Source of the DNA: RGIG4576 sp964613095
Lineage (GTDB): Bacteria; Bacteroidota; Bacteroidia; Bacteroidales; Muribaculaceae
Length of the DNA stretch: 9,468 nt
Direction of reading: 5' to 3'
NCBI GenBank assembly: GCA_964613095.1
Contig: CAZTFX010000080.1
Location: forward strand, 1-9,468
The translations under genes and the position numbers were made by a program. This document shows, in pieces, positions 1-6,989 of this stretch; the first letter of the stretch is position 1; every line of letters starts with the position of its first letter. Under the pieces are notes generated by a model. That model did not search any database. It had not been told where the DNA came from and saw nothing but the letters and a program-made list of their open reading frames with translations.

Positions 1-111
1 CTGTTCAGACTTACAAAGATATATGCTTAGACACATACTTTTGCTACTGAGCCAATGAGTCTTCTAAACATCTGCGCCCGGACCATTCACAATGGCATAA
101 ACGAAAAGAAA
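1..111. other. Window edge with no supported gene
   Basis: All frames are closed within a few dozen codons, and I recognise no RNA gene here. The only signal is a TATCTTTG on the minus strand at 14-21, which fits the Bacteroidetes -7 box and could serve a leftward gene outside the window. It has no convincing -33 partner. Confidence 0.5.
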
Positions 112-147
112 CAAAAAGAGCTTGAAGAAATCTTCAAGCTCTTTTTG
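112..147 (-). terminator. Rho-independent terminator of tRNA-Ser
   Basis: A perfect 17-bp inverted repeat (112-128 with 131-147) has a minimal loop. It begins at the base next to the tRNA 3' end on the minus strand. The outer pairs are A/T, so the minus-strand transcript ends in a U run followed by more U-rich sequence. The symmetry means it could also stop rightward transcription. Confidence 0.85.
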
Positions 148-234
148 CGGAAAGGACGAGATTCGAACTCGTGGTAGGATTACTCCTACGACAGTTTAGC
201 AAACTGTTGGTTTCAGCCACTCACCCACCTTTCC
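148..234 (-). tRNA. tRNA-Ser (anticodon GCU)
   Basis: Read on the minus strand this folds as a class II tRNA of 87 nt. The acceptor stem is GGAAAGG/CCTTTCC with discriminator G. A D-arm with the GTGAGTGGCTGAAA signature follows. The anticodon stem ACAGT/ACTGT closes loop TTGCTAA, giving anticodon GCU, which reads AGC and AGU serine codons. The long variable arm GTAGGA/TCCTAC is typical of tRNA-Ser. The T-arm is ACGAG-TTCGAAT-CTCGT. CCA is not encoded, so it must be added after transcription. It has its own promoter and terminator and appears to be transcribed alone. Confidence 0.96.
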
Positions 235-266
235 GGATGTTTGCCGAAATTTTCATTTAGCGAGTG

Positions 267-297
267 CAAAGATATATACTTTTCTTGAATTTACAAA
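267..297 (-). promoter_or_regulatory. Bacteroidetes-type promoter of tRNA-Ser
   Basis: On the minus strand a TTTG (-33 element, + strand 294-297) is followed after exactly 19 bp by TATCTTTG (-7 element, + strand 267-274). This matches the TTTG / TAnnTTTG consensus of the Bacteroidetes primary sigma factor. Transcription would start near 260, about 25 nt before the mature tRNA 5' end. Confidence 0.8.
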
Positions 298-417
298 ACA
301 AATAGCAAAAATAATTCTCCCATCTTAAAAAATTGTCCTAAAATTGAAGAGTCTATAGAGTCCAACAGCAAATACACTTATAATCAATGAAAGAATGCAC
401 TATTATTCCGATTTCGG

Positions 418-447
418 TTGATTATTTAATGAATTTTACTAACTTTG
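418..447 (+). promoter_or_regulatory. Bacteroidetes-type promoter of aqpZ
   Basis: TTG at 418-420, a 19-bp spacer, then TAACTTTG at 440-447, a full match to TAnnTTTG. The predicted start near 455 gives a leader of roughly 55 nt, which contains the hairpin at 474-494. Confidence 0.75.
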
Positions 448-473
448 TGAGTGATAGATTTTAATTATTAACC

Positions 474-494
474 ATCCTACTTTAATAGTAGGAT
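474..494 (+). other. Leader hairpin / palindrome upstream of aqpZ
   Basis: ATCCTACT at 474-481 and AGTAGGAT at 487-494 are perfect reverse complements around a 5-nt loop. The palindrome lies in the predicted 5' leader and ends 15 nt before the aqpZ ATG. There is no U run after it, so it is not a standard terminator. It could be an operator for a dimeric regulator or an mRNA structure affecting translation or stability. The function is unknown. Confidence 0.5.
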
Positions 495-509
495 TAAGCC
501 TAAATTATT

Positions 510-1193
510 ATGAAAAAATACATTGCTGAATTTTTTGGAACTTTAGTTCTTGTTCTTATGGGCTGCGGAACAGCAGTAAGTTTACATTGTGGAGTAGATA
601 CAGCTTCGGTTGTAGGTACAGCGTTGGCATTCGGTCTGGCGGTCGTTGCCATGGCTTACACAATCGGTGGCGTTTCAGGTTGTCACATCAATCCTGCCAT
701 TACCTTAGGCTGTTGGATATCTAAACGCATAGGCGGTAAAGACGCTGTTATGTACATGGTGGCACAAGTTCTTGGAGCCATTGCCGGTTCGGCTTTATTA
801 TGGCTTGCAACTTCCAATAGTGAATTGGTTGGAACCGGAGCAAACACTTGTCAAGCCGGTGTTTCTGTTACAGGAGGTCTTATAGCCGAAATAATCTTTA
901 CTTTTGTATTCGTGCTTGTTGTTTTAGGAACTACCGATGAAAAGAAAGGTGCAGGAAACTTTTCAGGTCTAGCCATAGGTCTTTCTCTTGTGCTTGTACA
1001 CTTAGTTTGTATTGCTTACACCGGAACTTCGGTGAATCCTGCTCGTTCAGTAGGACCGGCTCTATTCCAAGGTGGTGAAGCTCTCAGCCAATTATGGATT
1101 TTCATCGTTGGACCATTTATCGGTGCAATTTTGGCTTCTTTTGCTTGGTGCATGATTGGCGGTTGCTGTTGCAAGGATAAATGCGAGAAATAA
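510..1193 (+). CDS. aqpZ: Aquaporin Z family water channel
   Basis: An inner-membrane channel of the MIP family that passes water along osmotic gradients. The 227-residue length and six hydrophobic segments fit AqpZ. Both pore motifs are present: HINPAIT (NPA at 61-63) and SVNPARS (NPA at 176-178). Aligned by eye to E. coli AqpZ, the aromatic/arginine selectivity filter is intact (Phe41, His164, Thr173, Arg179), which argues for a water channel rather than a glycerol facilitator. The ATG follows an A/T-rich leader without a Shine-Dalgarno, as usual in Bacteroidetes. It is transcribed alone, between its own promoter and the terminator at 1214-1245. The unusual feature is a cytoplasmic C-terminus ending in GGCCCKDKCEK, with Cys at 219, 220, 221 and 225. 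Identification is firm; the role of the Cys tail is unknown. Confidence 0.95.
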   Translation: MKKYIAEFFGTLVLVLMGCGTAVSLHCGVDTASVVGTALAFGLAVVAMAYTIGGVSGCHINPAITLGCWISKRIGGKDAVMYMVAQVLGAIAGSALLWLATSNSELVGTGANTCQAGVSVTGGLIAEIIFTFVFVLVVLGTTDEKKGAGNFSGLAIGLSLVLVHLVCIAYTGTSVNPARSVGPALFQGGEALSQLWIFIVGPFIGAILASFAWCMIGGCCCKDKCEK

Positions 1194-1213
1194 AATTACA
1201 ACTCTTAAAAAAC

Positions 1214-1245
1214 AAAAAAACTCTCCCATGAGGAGAGTTTTTTTT
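1214..1245 (+). terminator. Rho-independent terminator of aqpZ
   Basis: CTCTCC at 1221-1226 pairs with GGAGAG at 1232-1237 around a 5-nt loop. Flanking A and T tracts extend the stem to about 13 bp. An eight-T run (1238-1245) follows on the plus strand. It begins about 20 bases after the aqpZ stop codon. Confidence 0.9.
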
Positions 1246-1275
1246 GTTTCTCAACCTATTCATTCACTACCTTTG
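1243..1275 (+). promoter_or_regulatory. Bacteroidetes-type promoter of mltG
   Basis: TTTG at 1243-1246, a 21-bp spacer, then TACCTTTG at 1268-1275, a full match to TAnnTTTG. The -33 element shares bases with the T run of the aqpZ terminator. The predicted start near 1282 gives a leader of about 20 nt to the ATG at 1303. Confidence 0.7.
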
Positions 1276-1302
1276 CAAGCATAATCAAACTATAGATTGA
1301 AG

Positions 1303-2328
1303 ATGAAACGTTATATATTAATCACATTAGCAATTTTAGCCGTAACAGCCATTGCAGCAAGCATCTATTTTACTCCTTTCTTTTTCAATAAGAACGAAAA
1401 AGACACTATCGTTTATATCTATCCCGATATGAGTAATGAGGCATTGACCGATTCTTTTAAAATACGTTTAGGTGAAGACTTCGGCAATAAAACCGCAAAA
1501 ATGTTGAATATGCTCGGTGCAAAAATGGAAAATCGTACGGGAGCTTACAAAATAAGTTCCGGAACAAGTCCATTTAAAGCAGCGCGCTTGCTTCAACGTG
1601 GCGGACAAACGAGCATTAAATTCTCCTTTAACTATATTCGCACAGTAGAACAATTTGCCGACCGTGTAAGTCGAAAACTATTGATGAGTAAAGATTCTCT
1701 ATTGTATCTACTCACCGATAAGGAATTTTGTAAGAAATATGGAAAAACTCCCGAAACTATAATCTCAATATTTCAACCCGATACATACGAATACTATTGG
1801 ACTGTTTCGCCCGAAGATTTTGTAGATAATCAATTTTCTTATTATAATCGTTTTTGGAATGACGAGAGAAAAGCCAAAGCCGAATCACTTGGTTTTTCAA
1901 TCGATGAAATCGTAACTTTAGGTTCTATTGTAGAAGAAGAAATTGCCAAACGTGATGAAGCCGGTAAAGTGGCTCGCCTATATATCAATCGAGCAAAAAA
2001 AGGGATGTTACTGCAAGCCGATCCTACCGTAAAATTTGCCATAGGTGATTTTTCTTTACGGCGCATTTATGGTTCAATGCTAAAAACAGAATCTCCTTAC
2101 AACACTTATTTATACAAAGGTTTGCCTCCCGGCCCCATTCGTTTTGTTGAAAAACGTACATTAGACGCTGTTTTGAATGCTCCCGAACATCCATACGTAT
2201 ATATGTGTGCCAAAGAGGATTTTTCAGGTTATCATAATTTCACGTCCAATTATAACGAACACATGGCTAACGCACGCCGTTACCAACGCGAATTAAACCG
2301 TCGTGGTATTAAGAAAAGTACCAATTAA
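1303..2328 (+). CDS. mltG: Endolytic murein transglycosylase MltG (YceG-like)
   Basis: An inner-membrane lytic transglycosylase that cuts nascent peptidoglycan glycan strands internally and is thought to set strand length. The 341-residue length is close to E. coli MltG. Residues about 4-23 form one N-terminal membrane anchor with a short Lys/Arg-rich cytoplasmic end; the rest would be periplasmic. The family core is present: PDTYEYYW near 159-166, then GSIVEEE with the predicted catalytic Glu211, a YINR segment, LQADPTV near 237-243, and SPYNTY...GLPPGPI near 264-279. I chose the ATG at 1303; an in-frame TTG six bases upstream (1297) is possible but less likely. It is transcribed alone. Its stop lies three bases from the stop of the convergent MFS gene, and no terminator is visible between them. 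Confidence 0.93.
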   Translation: MKRYILITLAILAVTAIAASIYFTPFFFNKNEKDTIVYIYPDMSNEALTDSFKIRLGEDFGNKTAKMLNMLGAKMENRTGAYKISSGTSPFKAARLLQRGGQTSIKFSFNYIRTVEQFADRVSRKLLMSKDSLLYLLTDKEFCKKYGKTPETIISIFQPDTYEYYWTVSPEDFVDNQFSYYNRFWNDERKAKAESLGFSIDEIVTLGSIVEEEIAKRDEAGKVARLYINRAKKGMLLQADPTVKFAIGDFSLRRIYGSMLKTESPYNTYLYKGLPPGPIRFVEKRTLDAVLNAPEHPYVYMCAKEDFSGYHNFTSNYNEHMANARRYQRELNRRGIKKSTN

Positions 2329-2331
2329 TGT

Positions 2332-3513
2332 TTATCTTACTTTATTAGCCAAATAATGATTTCGTACTATTAAAAAGAAAGTTACAACACCAAAAATTTC
2401 GGCTAATACGGCACTCCAAAATGCTACGTGATAATTGAATATTTCGGCAATTATCCCACCCAACATTACACCGAGTCCTAAACCTAAATCCCAAGACGTA
2501 AGCAGTGTAGAATTTGCTGTACCGCGCTGTGTATGTGGAGCCAGATTGATAAACATGGTTTGGTATGCAGGGAAAAGATGACCGTTTCCAAGCCCTATGA
2601 CAAGAGCCGATAAATAATAAGCCCACATTTCACTCACTGCGGCAAACAATGTGTACCCTATCAACGAAATCACCACTCCGACAGCGGCATTATACGTAAT
2701 CTTACCTTGTCGTAACGTGCGACTGCCTAAAAGGCGAGATGTCATCAATCCAATTGCCAAAAGCATAAAATAAGTTCCGGTTCCTCCTGTTATGCCGAGA
2801 GACTCTTTACCATATATGGCAAGATATGTGGATAATACACCATAAGCAAAAGCAAAACCTGCAATAGACACTCCCGCACGCCAACCCTTTACCAAGAAGA
2901 ATCTATCCAAGCTCAACGGTTCATTACGTTTCGCGATTTCTTGCTGACGGGCTTTAATGCTAGATACAACAGTAAATCCTATCCCTGCCGAAATAAGAGA
3001 CAAAAGGAACAAATAATTAAAATCGGGATAAATGTGATATACCCACAACGCAACACTGGGACCCAATGCCATTGCCATATTATTACTCAAGCCATAATAA
3101 CCTATTCCTTCGGCACGGCGTTTAGGATAAAGTACATCTATCGCAATAGTGCTATTTGCCACCGTTGCCGAACCAAGAGTAAACCCATGCACAGTACGAA
3201 TCATAGAAAAAATAAGTAATGTTCCGGCAACCAAATATCCTGCAAAAAAGATGAAAAACAAAAAATAGCACAACATCAGCACTTGTTTTCGAGGAAAATT
3301 GTCCACGATAAACCCGCTAAACGGACGTATTATCAATGCTGCAACAGTAAATCCGCTCAACACCACACCTATAGTATCCTTATCGGCATGGAATGTATCT
3401 TTAAGATACAATGGAAGCAAAGGCATTGTGAGATAGAAAGCAAAAAACAGCAAGAAATTGCCTAACATTGCTTTCACAAAATTCCCATTCCACAATTTTT
3501 TATGGTCTTCCAT
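2332..3513 (-). CDS. MFS family transporter, substrate unknown
   Basis: A secondary transporter of the major facilitator superfamily in the inner membrane. The 393 residues form about 12 hydrophobic segments. The loop between segments 2 and 3 carries a motif-A-like sequence, SGFIVDNFPRKQV (near 66-78), and Arg106 lies in a later segment (RTVHGF), as in many drug/H+ antiporter-type members. It resembles the sugar/drug efflux permease group, but nothing in the sequence or neighbourhood fixes the substrate. It lies 57 bp downstream of miaB on the same strand. I see no good promoter in that gap (only an imperfect CATATTTG), so readthrough from miaB is likely. The ATG at 3513 gives a normal short cytoplasmic N-terminus before segment 1. 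The family call is secure; the physiological role is not. Confidence 0.88.
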   Translation of the reverse strand: MEDHKKLWNGNFVKAMLGNFLLFFAFYLTMPLLPLYLKDTFHADKDTIGVVLSGFTVAALIIRPFSGFIVDNFPRKQVLMLCYFLFFIFFAGYLVAGTLLIFSMIRTVHGFTLGSATVANSTIAIDVLYPKRRAEGIGYYGLSNNMAMALGPSVALWVYHIYPDFNYLFLLSLISAGIGFTVVSSIKARQQEIAKRNEPLSLDRFFLVKGWRAGVSIAGFAFAYGVLSTYLAIYGKESLGITGGTGTYFMLLAIGLMTSRLLGSRTLRQGKITYNAAVGVVISLIGYTLFAAVSEMWAYYLSALVIGLGNGHLFPAYQTMFINLAPHTQRGTANSTLLTSWDLGLGLGVMLGGIIAEIFNYHVAFWSAVLAEIFGVVTFFLIVRNHYLANKVR

Positions 3514-3528
3514 ACTTTTATAACAAAT

Positions 3529-3553
3529 TTTCAGGCAAATATGTCTCCTGAAA
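3529..3553 (-). other. Intercistronic inverted repeat between miaB and the MFS gene
   Basis: TTTCAGG at 3529-3535 and CCTGAAA at 3547-3553 are perfect reverse complements with an 11-nt loop. On the minus strand the hairpin follows the miaB stop, but no proper U run comes after it. It may be a weak attenuator, an mRNA stability element or chance. Confidence 0.3.
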
Positions 3554-3570
3554 CTTCATCAACCTAACAA

Positions 3571-4947
3571 TTATACCAATTCTCCCAAAAGAGTTGCTGA
3601 AGTGGCACTGTTCACTTTCACCATTACGCGTTCTCCCACACGTGTTTCACCTGCAGGGAATACAATAACCTTGTTTTGCTCTGTACGACCAAACATATCT
3701 TCTCGTGAACGCTTGGAATAACCTTCCACAAGTACCTCAAATGTTTTTCCCACATCACGTAAATTGCTTTCGTGCGACAACTCATTTTGCAATGCAATCA
3801 TGCGATTAAGGCGTTCAATCTTTACCTCTTCTGAAATATTATCAGGTAAATGCTTTGAGGCAAATGTTCCCGGACGTTCCGAATATTTAAACATGAAAGC
3901 CGAATCAAATCCCACTTCACGCATTAAACTTAATGTATCTTGGAAATCCTCTTCGCTTTCATCATGGAATCCGGTGAACATATCGGTGGAGATTCCGCAA
4001 TCCGGCATGGCTTGACGTATTGCCGCGATACGGTCAAGATACCATTCTCTTGTGTACTTACGATTCATGGCTTTCAATACGCTGTTGCTTCCGCTTTGAA
4101 CAGGAAGATGTATGTGCTTACACACATTTTCCTTACGCGCCATCATAGCAATGATTTCGTCACTCATATCCTTGGGATGTGAGGTTGTAAATCGTACGCG
4201 CATTTCGGGAGCGGCATCGGCAACAATCTCAAGTAATCGTGCAAAATCCACCACACTGCCATCGGCATTCACATAGTTATAGGAATTTACATTTTGTCCC
4301 AGCAAAATCACTTCCTTAAAACCTTTTGCCTGCAGGTCGCGAAGTTCGTTAAGAATACTTCCCGGCTCACGACTGCGTTCACGTCCGCGAGTATAAGGTA
4401 CTATACAATAAGAACAGAAGTTATTACAACCGCGCATAATACTTATGTAACCGCTTATGTTATTGCTGCCTATACGCGACGGAATCACATCACGATAGGT
4501 CTCGGTGGTTGATAATTCTATGTTTATTGCACTTTCGCCGTTCTCTACTGCTGTAATGAGATTTGGCAAATCCAAATAAGCATCGGGACCTGCCACAAGG
4601 TCAACCCCATGATTGCTTATAAGTTCATCCTTCATGCGTTCAGCCATACATCCTATTATACCCACTATCATCTTACCACCTTTTTTCTTTTTCAAAGCAG
4701 CAAGCTGTTGCAGTCGTGAGAAAATCTTCTGTTCGGCATTATCACGTATCGAGCAAGTATTTATCAATATTGCGTCACAATCGTCAATACTTTCGGTTAC
4801 TCCGTAACCGGCAAGTTTCATAACCGAAGCCACAACTTCGCTGTCGGCAACGTTCATTTGACAACCGTAAGTCTCTATAAAAAGTTTCTTTGTGAATTCT
4901 TCGCCCGCATAGGACAGTTTCATATTGTTGGGATTAATCTTTTCCAT
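3571..4947 (-). CDS. miaB: tRNA-2-methylthio-N6-dimethylallyladenosine synthase MiaB
   Basis: A radical-SAM methylthiotransferase that converts i6A37 to ms2i6A37 in tRNAs reading UNN codons; cytoplasmic. At 458 residues it has the normal MiaB length and all three domains. The N-terminal methylthiotransferase domain carries FIETYGCQMNVADSE, with Cys29, Cys65 and Cys100 as predicted ligands of the auxiliary [4Fe-4S] cluster. The radical-SAM domain carries MRGCNNFCSYCIVPYTRGRE, with the CxxxCxxC at Cys173, Cys177 and Cys180. A C-terminal TRAM domain (about 396-456) contains the SKRSREDMFGRTEQN stretch typical of MiaB. That stretch and the overall match separate it from the paralogues MtaB and RimO. 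The ATG at 4947 has a -7 box about 25 bp upstream. The MFS gene probably shares its transcript. Confidence 0.97.
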   Translation of the reverse strand: MEKINPNNMKLSYAGEEFTKKLFIETYGCQMNVADSEVVASVMKLAGYGVTESIDDCDAILINTCSIRDNAEQKIFSRLQQLAALKKKKGGKMIVGIIGCMAERMKDELISNHGVDLVAGPDAYLDLPNLITAVENGESAINIELSTTETYRDVIPSRIGSNNISGYISIMRGCNNFCSYCIVPYTRGRERSREPGSILNELRDLQAKGFKEVILLGQNVNSYNYVNADGSVVDFARLLEIVADAAPEMRVRFTTSHPKDMSDEIIAMMARKENVCKHIHLPVQSGSNSVLKAMNRKYTREWYLDRIAAIRQAMPDCGISTDMFTGFHDESEEDFQDTLSLMREVGFDSAFMFKYSERPGTFASKHLPDNISEEVKIERLNRMIALQNELSHESNLRDVGKTFEVLVEGYSKRSREDMFGRTEQNKVIVFPAGETRVGERVMVKVNSATSATLLGELV

Positions 4948-4972
4948 AACTAAATTGTCTTATAAGCACGCG

Positions 4973-4980
4973 CAAAGTTA
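4973..4980 (-). promoter_or_regulatory. -7 promoter element of miaB
   Basis: TAACTTTG on the minus strand is a full match to TAnnTTTG, 25 bp upstream of the miaB ATG and downstream of the CoA-transferase terminator. The -33 region is degenerate: the best candidate is TGTG with a 22-bp spacer. The predicted leader is about 20 nt. Confidence 0.6.
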
Positions 4981-5024
4981 GCTATATTTTTTGACAGAAA
5001 AACACAATAAGGTATAATTCTATA

Positions 5025-5062
5025 AATAAAAAGTGAGGACACACCGTTATGTATGTCCTCAC
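5025..5062 (-). terminator. Rho-independent terminator of the CoA-transferase unit
   Basis: GTGAGGACA at 5033-5041 pairs perfectly with TGTCCTCAC at 5054-5062 around a 12-nt loop. On the minus strand it is followed by TTTTTATTTAT. It begins about 32 bases after the CoA-transferase stop codon and separates that gene from miaB. Confidence 0.85.
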
Positions 5063-5094
5063 AAAAACATGAATTTATTTAAATCAAGAGTATG

Positions 5095-6576
5095 TTAGAA
5101 TTTAGCAGCTTTCATTGTACCTTCGGTAGCAAGTGCTGTGTGGAACGCAAACGCCGATTGAAGTGTGTGAGGTGTGTGTCCTCCCTTAGCCAATGCCAAA
5201 TATTCACGAAGCAACGGACGATAATCAGGGTGAGCACAATTCTCAATAACTTCCTTAGCACGTTGGATAGGAGATTTTCCGCGTAAGTCGGCAATACCTT
5301 GATCGGTAATCACGATATCCACCGAGTGCTCGCTATGGTCAAGGTGAGATACCATAGGCACGATATTACTTATTGCACCTTCCTTAGATTCCGACGGGCA
5401 ACTGAAAATTGAAATATAAGCATTACGAGTGAAATCGCCCGAGCCGCCAATACCGTTCATCATCTTGGTTCCCGATACGTGAGTAGAGTTTACGTTACCG
5501 AAGATATCGGCTTCAATAGCCGTATTCATAGAAATAACTCCGAGACGACGCACGATTTCCGGATGATTTGAGATTTCACATGGGCGAAGAAGCAACTTAT
5601 CTCCCAATTTATCGATGTTGTCGAAGAATAACTTATTGGCATCATTAGAGAAAGTCATAGAACTTGAGCTGGCAAACTTACATTTACCGCTTAACAACAA
5701 GTTTACAACAGCGTCTTGCACCACTTCGGTGTACATCTCAAATACCGGTACTTCCTGATTTGCTTCAAGGCTTGCAAGCACAGCATTTGCGATGTTACCC
5801 ACACCCGATTGTAGCGGTAAGAAAGTCTTAGGTATGCGTCCCGCACGCATTTCACCAAGTAGGAAATCACACACGAAATTACCTATGCGCATGGTCTTTT
5901 CATCAACAGGTGAGAATGCATCACCACCTATGGATGAACTCGTTTGTACCACACCCACAATCTTTTTCGGGTCAACCTTCAACACAGGACTGCCCACACG
6001 GTCACTCGCAGTGTAAATAGGTATTTCGCGACGGCAAGGTGGATCCAATGGTACGTATATATCGTGCAAGCCACGTATTTCAGTAGGAATTTGATCGTTT
6101 ACCTCAACAATTATTTTTTCAGCAAGAGCAGCAAGAGTAGGAATGTTACCCACACCTGTACCAAGCACTATTTCGCCATCTTCTGTTACCGATTGAGCTT
6201 CTATAATTGCTACATTGATTTTTCCGTATGTTCCTTGACGAATTTTTTGAGCCAATTCACTCAAGTGAAGGTCAAAGTAGTTAAGTTGTTGTTTATTGGC
6301 TCCTGCACGAAGGTCCTTACAGCCTTGATATGGAGTACGCTTGTCAAGGGCATTGGCACGAGTAAGTGCGCCATCGGTTGCGTCATTGGTTGAAGCACCG
6401 GTGAATAGGTTAATCTTGAATTCACGTCCTGCCGCATGTTCTTTTTCAGCCTTTTCGGCTATGGCAGCAGGTACAACTTTTGGAGTTCCCGCAGCAGTAA
6501 AGCCCGAAGTTCCAACATTATCACCATGTTTTACATATTCTGCAGCTTCTTGAGCTGTAATGAAAGGTAATGCCAT
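5095..6576 (-). CDS. Acetyl-CoA hydrolase/transferase family protein (probable succinyl-CoA:acetate CoA-transferase)
   Basis: A class I CoA-transferase of the acetyl-CoA hydrolase/transferase family. It moves CoA between acyl donors and carboxylates; in Bacteroidales the likely pairs are acetyl-CoA, succinyl-CoA and propionyl-CoA with their acids, in acetate formation and the succinate-propionate route. At 493 residues it has full family length. MYTEVVQDA places the predicted catalytic, acyl-CoA-linked Glu at 284. The glycine motif GIGGSGDF lies at 375-382. The second-half conserved stretch VITDQGIADLRG follows at 422-433. There is no signal peptide, so it is cytoplasmic. The ATG at 6576 lies 41 bp downstream of a small membrane-protein gene, in an A-rich gap with no terminator and no TAnnTTTG, so the two are probably one operon. 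Exact acyl specificity cannot be read from sequence, hence no gene symbol. Confidence 0.92.
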   Translation of the reverse strand: MALPFITAQEAAEYVKHGDNVGTSGFTAAGTPKVVPAAIAEKAEKEHAAGREFKINLFTGASTNDATDGALTRANALDKRTPYQGCKDLRAGANKQQLNYFDLHLSELAQKIRQGTYGKINVAIIEAQSVTEDGEIVLGTGVGNIPTLAALAEKIIVEVNDQIPTEIRGLHDIYVPLDPPCRREIPIYTASDRVGSPVLKVDPKKIVGVVQTSSSIGGDAFSPVDEKTMRIGNFVCDFLLGEMRAGRIPKTFLPLQSGVGNIANAVLASLEANQEVPVFEMYTEVVQDAVVNLLLSGKCKFASSSSMTFSNDANKLFFDNIDKLGDKLLLRPCEISNHPEIVRRLGVISMNTAIEADIFGNVNSTHVSGTKMMNGIGGSGDFTRNAYISIFSCPSESKEGAISNIVPMVSHLDHSEHSVDIVITDQGIADLRGKSPIQRAKEVIENCAHPDYRPLLREYLALAKGGHTPHTLQSAFAFHTALATEGTMKAAKF

Positions 6577-6617
6577 ATTTTTTAATGTTTTAGATTTAAT
6601 TGTTATTGTTTTGTTAT

Positions 6618-6971
6618 TTAAAATTTTCGTTTCAATATCTCGTGAGCAATCACAGCTCGGCGTATATCTTCCATTGCGTCACCGGCTTCGCTATCTTTAT
6701 CAGTCTCATAAGCGACATCTTTCTCCGTAGGCAGCGACGGCTTTGTTACATCACCCTGCAATTGAAGATTGGGTACAACTTTACGTTTTTTCTCTTCATG
6801 GGGAAGTTTTTCCTCTGCTTCGATGATGATTGGCTTTTGCAATGGTGCCGGTTTCTGTTTTGGGGCATTATTAGTGCGTAGCTTGGCTTGGTTTCGTATT
6901 TCGGCAAAAATGCTGAAAAAAACGATACCGGCTATAACCATCGGCACTATTATTTCTTCAAATCCCCCCAT
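6618..6971 (-). CDS. Small single-span membrane protein of unknown function
   Basis: I do not recognise a named family. The 117-residue product has one hydrophobic segment near 7-23 (EEIIVPMVIAGIVFFSIFAE). A Lys/Pro/Glu-rich, probably disordered linker of about 75 residues follows. The compact charged C-terminus DIRRAVIAHEILKRKF looks like a short helix. From memory, similar tails (RKAVIYSEIL-type) occur in other small Bacteroidales proteins, so this may be a conserved docking element; that is inference. I chose the ATG at 6971: an in-frame TTG at 7001 would lie upstream of the predicted transcription start behind the -7 box at 6990-6997. It probably shares an operon with the CoA-transferase 41 bp downstream. 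The topology recalls decarboxylase gamma subunits (OadG), but I see no specific match. Confidence 0.72.
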   Translation of the reverse strand: MGGFEEIIVPMVIAGIVFFSIFAEIRNQAKLRTNNAPKQKPAPLQKPIIIEAEEKLPHEEKKRKVVPNLQLQGDVTKPSLPTEKDVAYETDKDSEAGDAMEDIRRAVIAHEILKRKF

Positions 6972-6989
6972 GCTCACATGTTCAACCCT

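Noticed and set aside
298..417. Possible small gene or sRNA between the tRNA and aqpZ promoters
   Set aside because: No open frame of useful length, no hairpin with U run and no well-spaced promoter. A TATTTTTG at 306-313 on the minus strand lacks a -33 partner.
1297..1302. TTG start for mltG two codons upstream of the ATG
   Set aside because: The ATG at 1303 gives the same membrane anchor with a normal start codon. The TTG would add only two residues and sits about 15 nt from the predicted transcription start.
2941..3219. Plus-strand open frame (92 codons) inside the MFS gene
   Set aside because: Antisense to a clear 12-segment transporter, with a composition typical of the complement of membrane-protein codons. 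No promoter box precedes it.
4973..5094. Possible riboswitch or sRNA between the CoA-transferase and miaB genes
   Set aside because: The only structure is a simple 9-bp hairpin with a U run, fully explained as a terminator, followed by a short promoter region.
5944..6393. 149-codon plus-strand open frame inside the CoA-transferase gene
   Set aside because: It is fully antisense to a well-conserved enzyme gene. The translation is low-complexity and rich in Tyr/Cys/His with no recognisable motif, as expected of a shadow frame.
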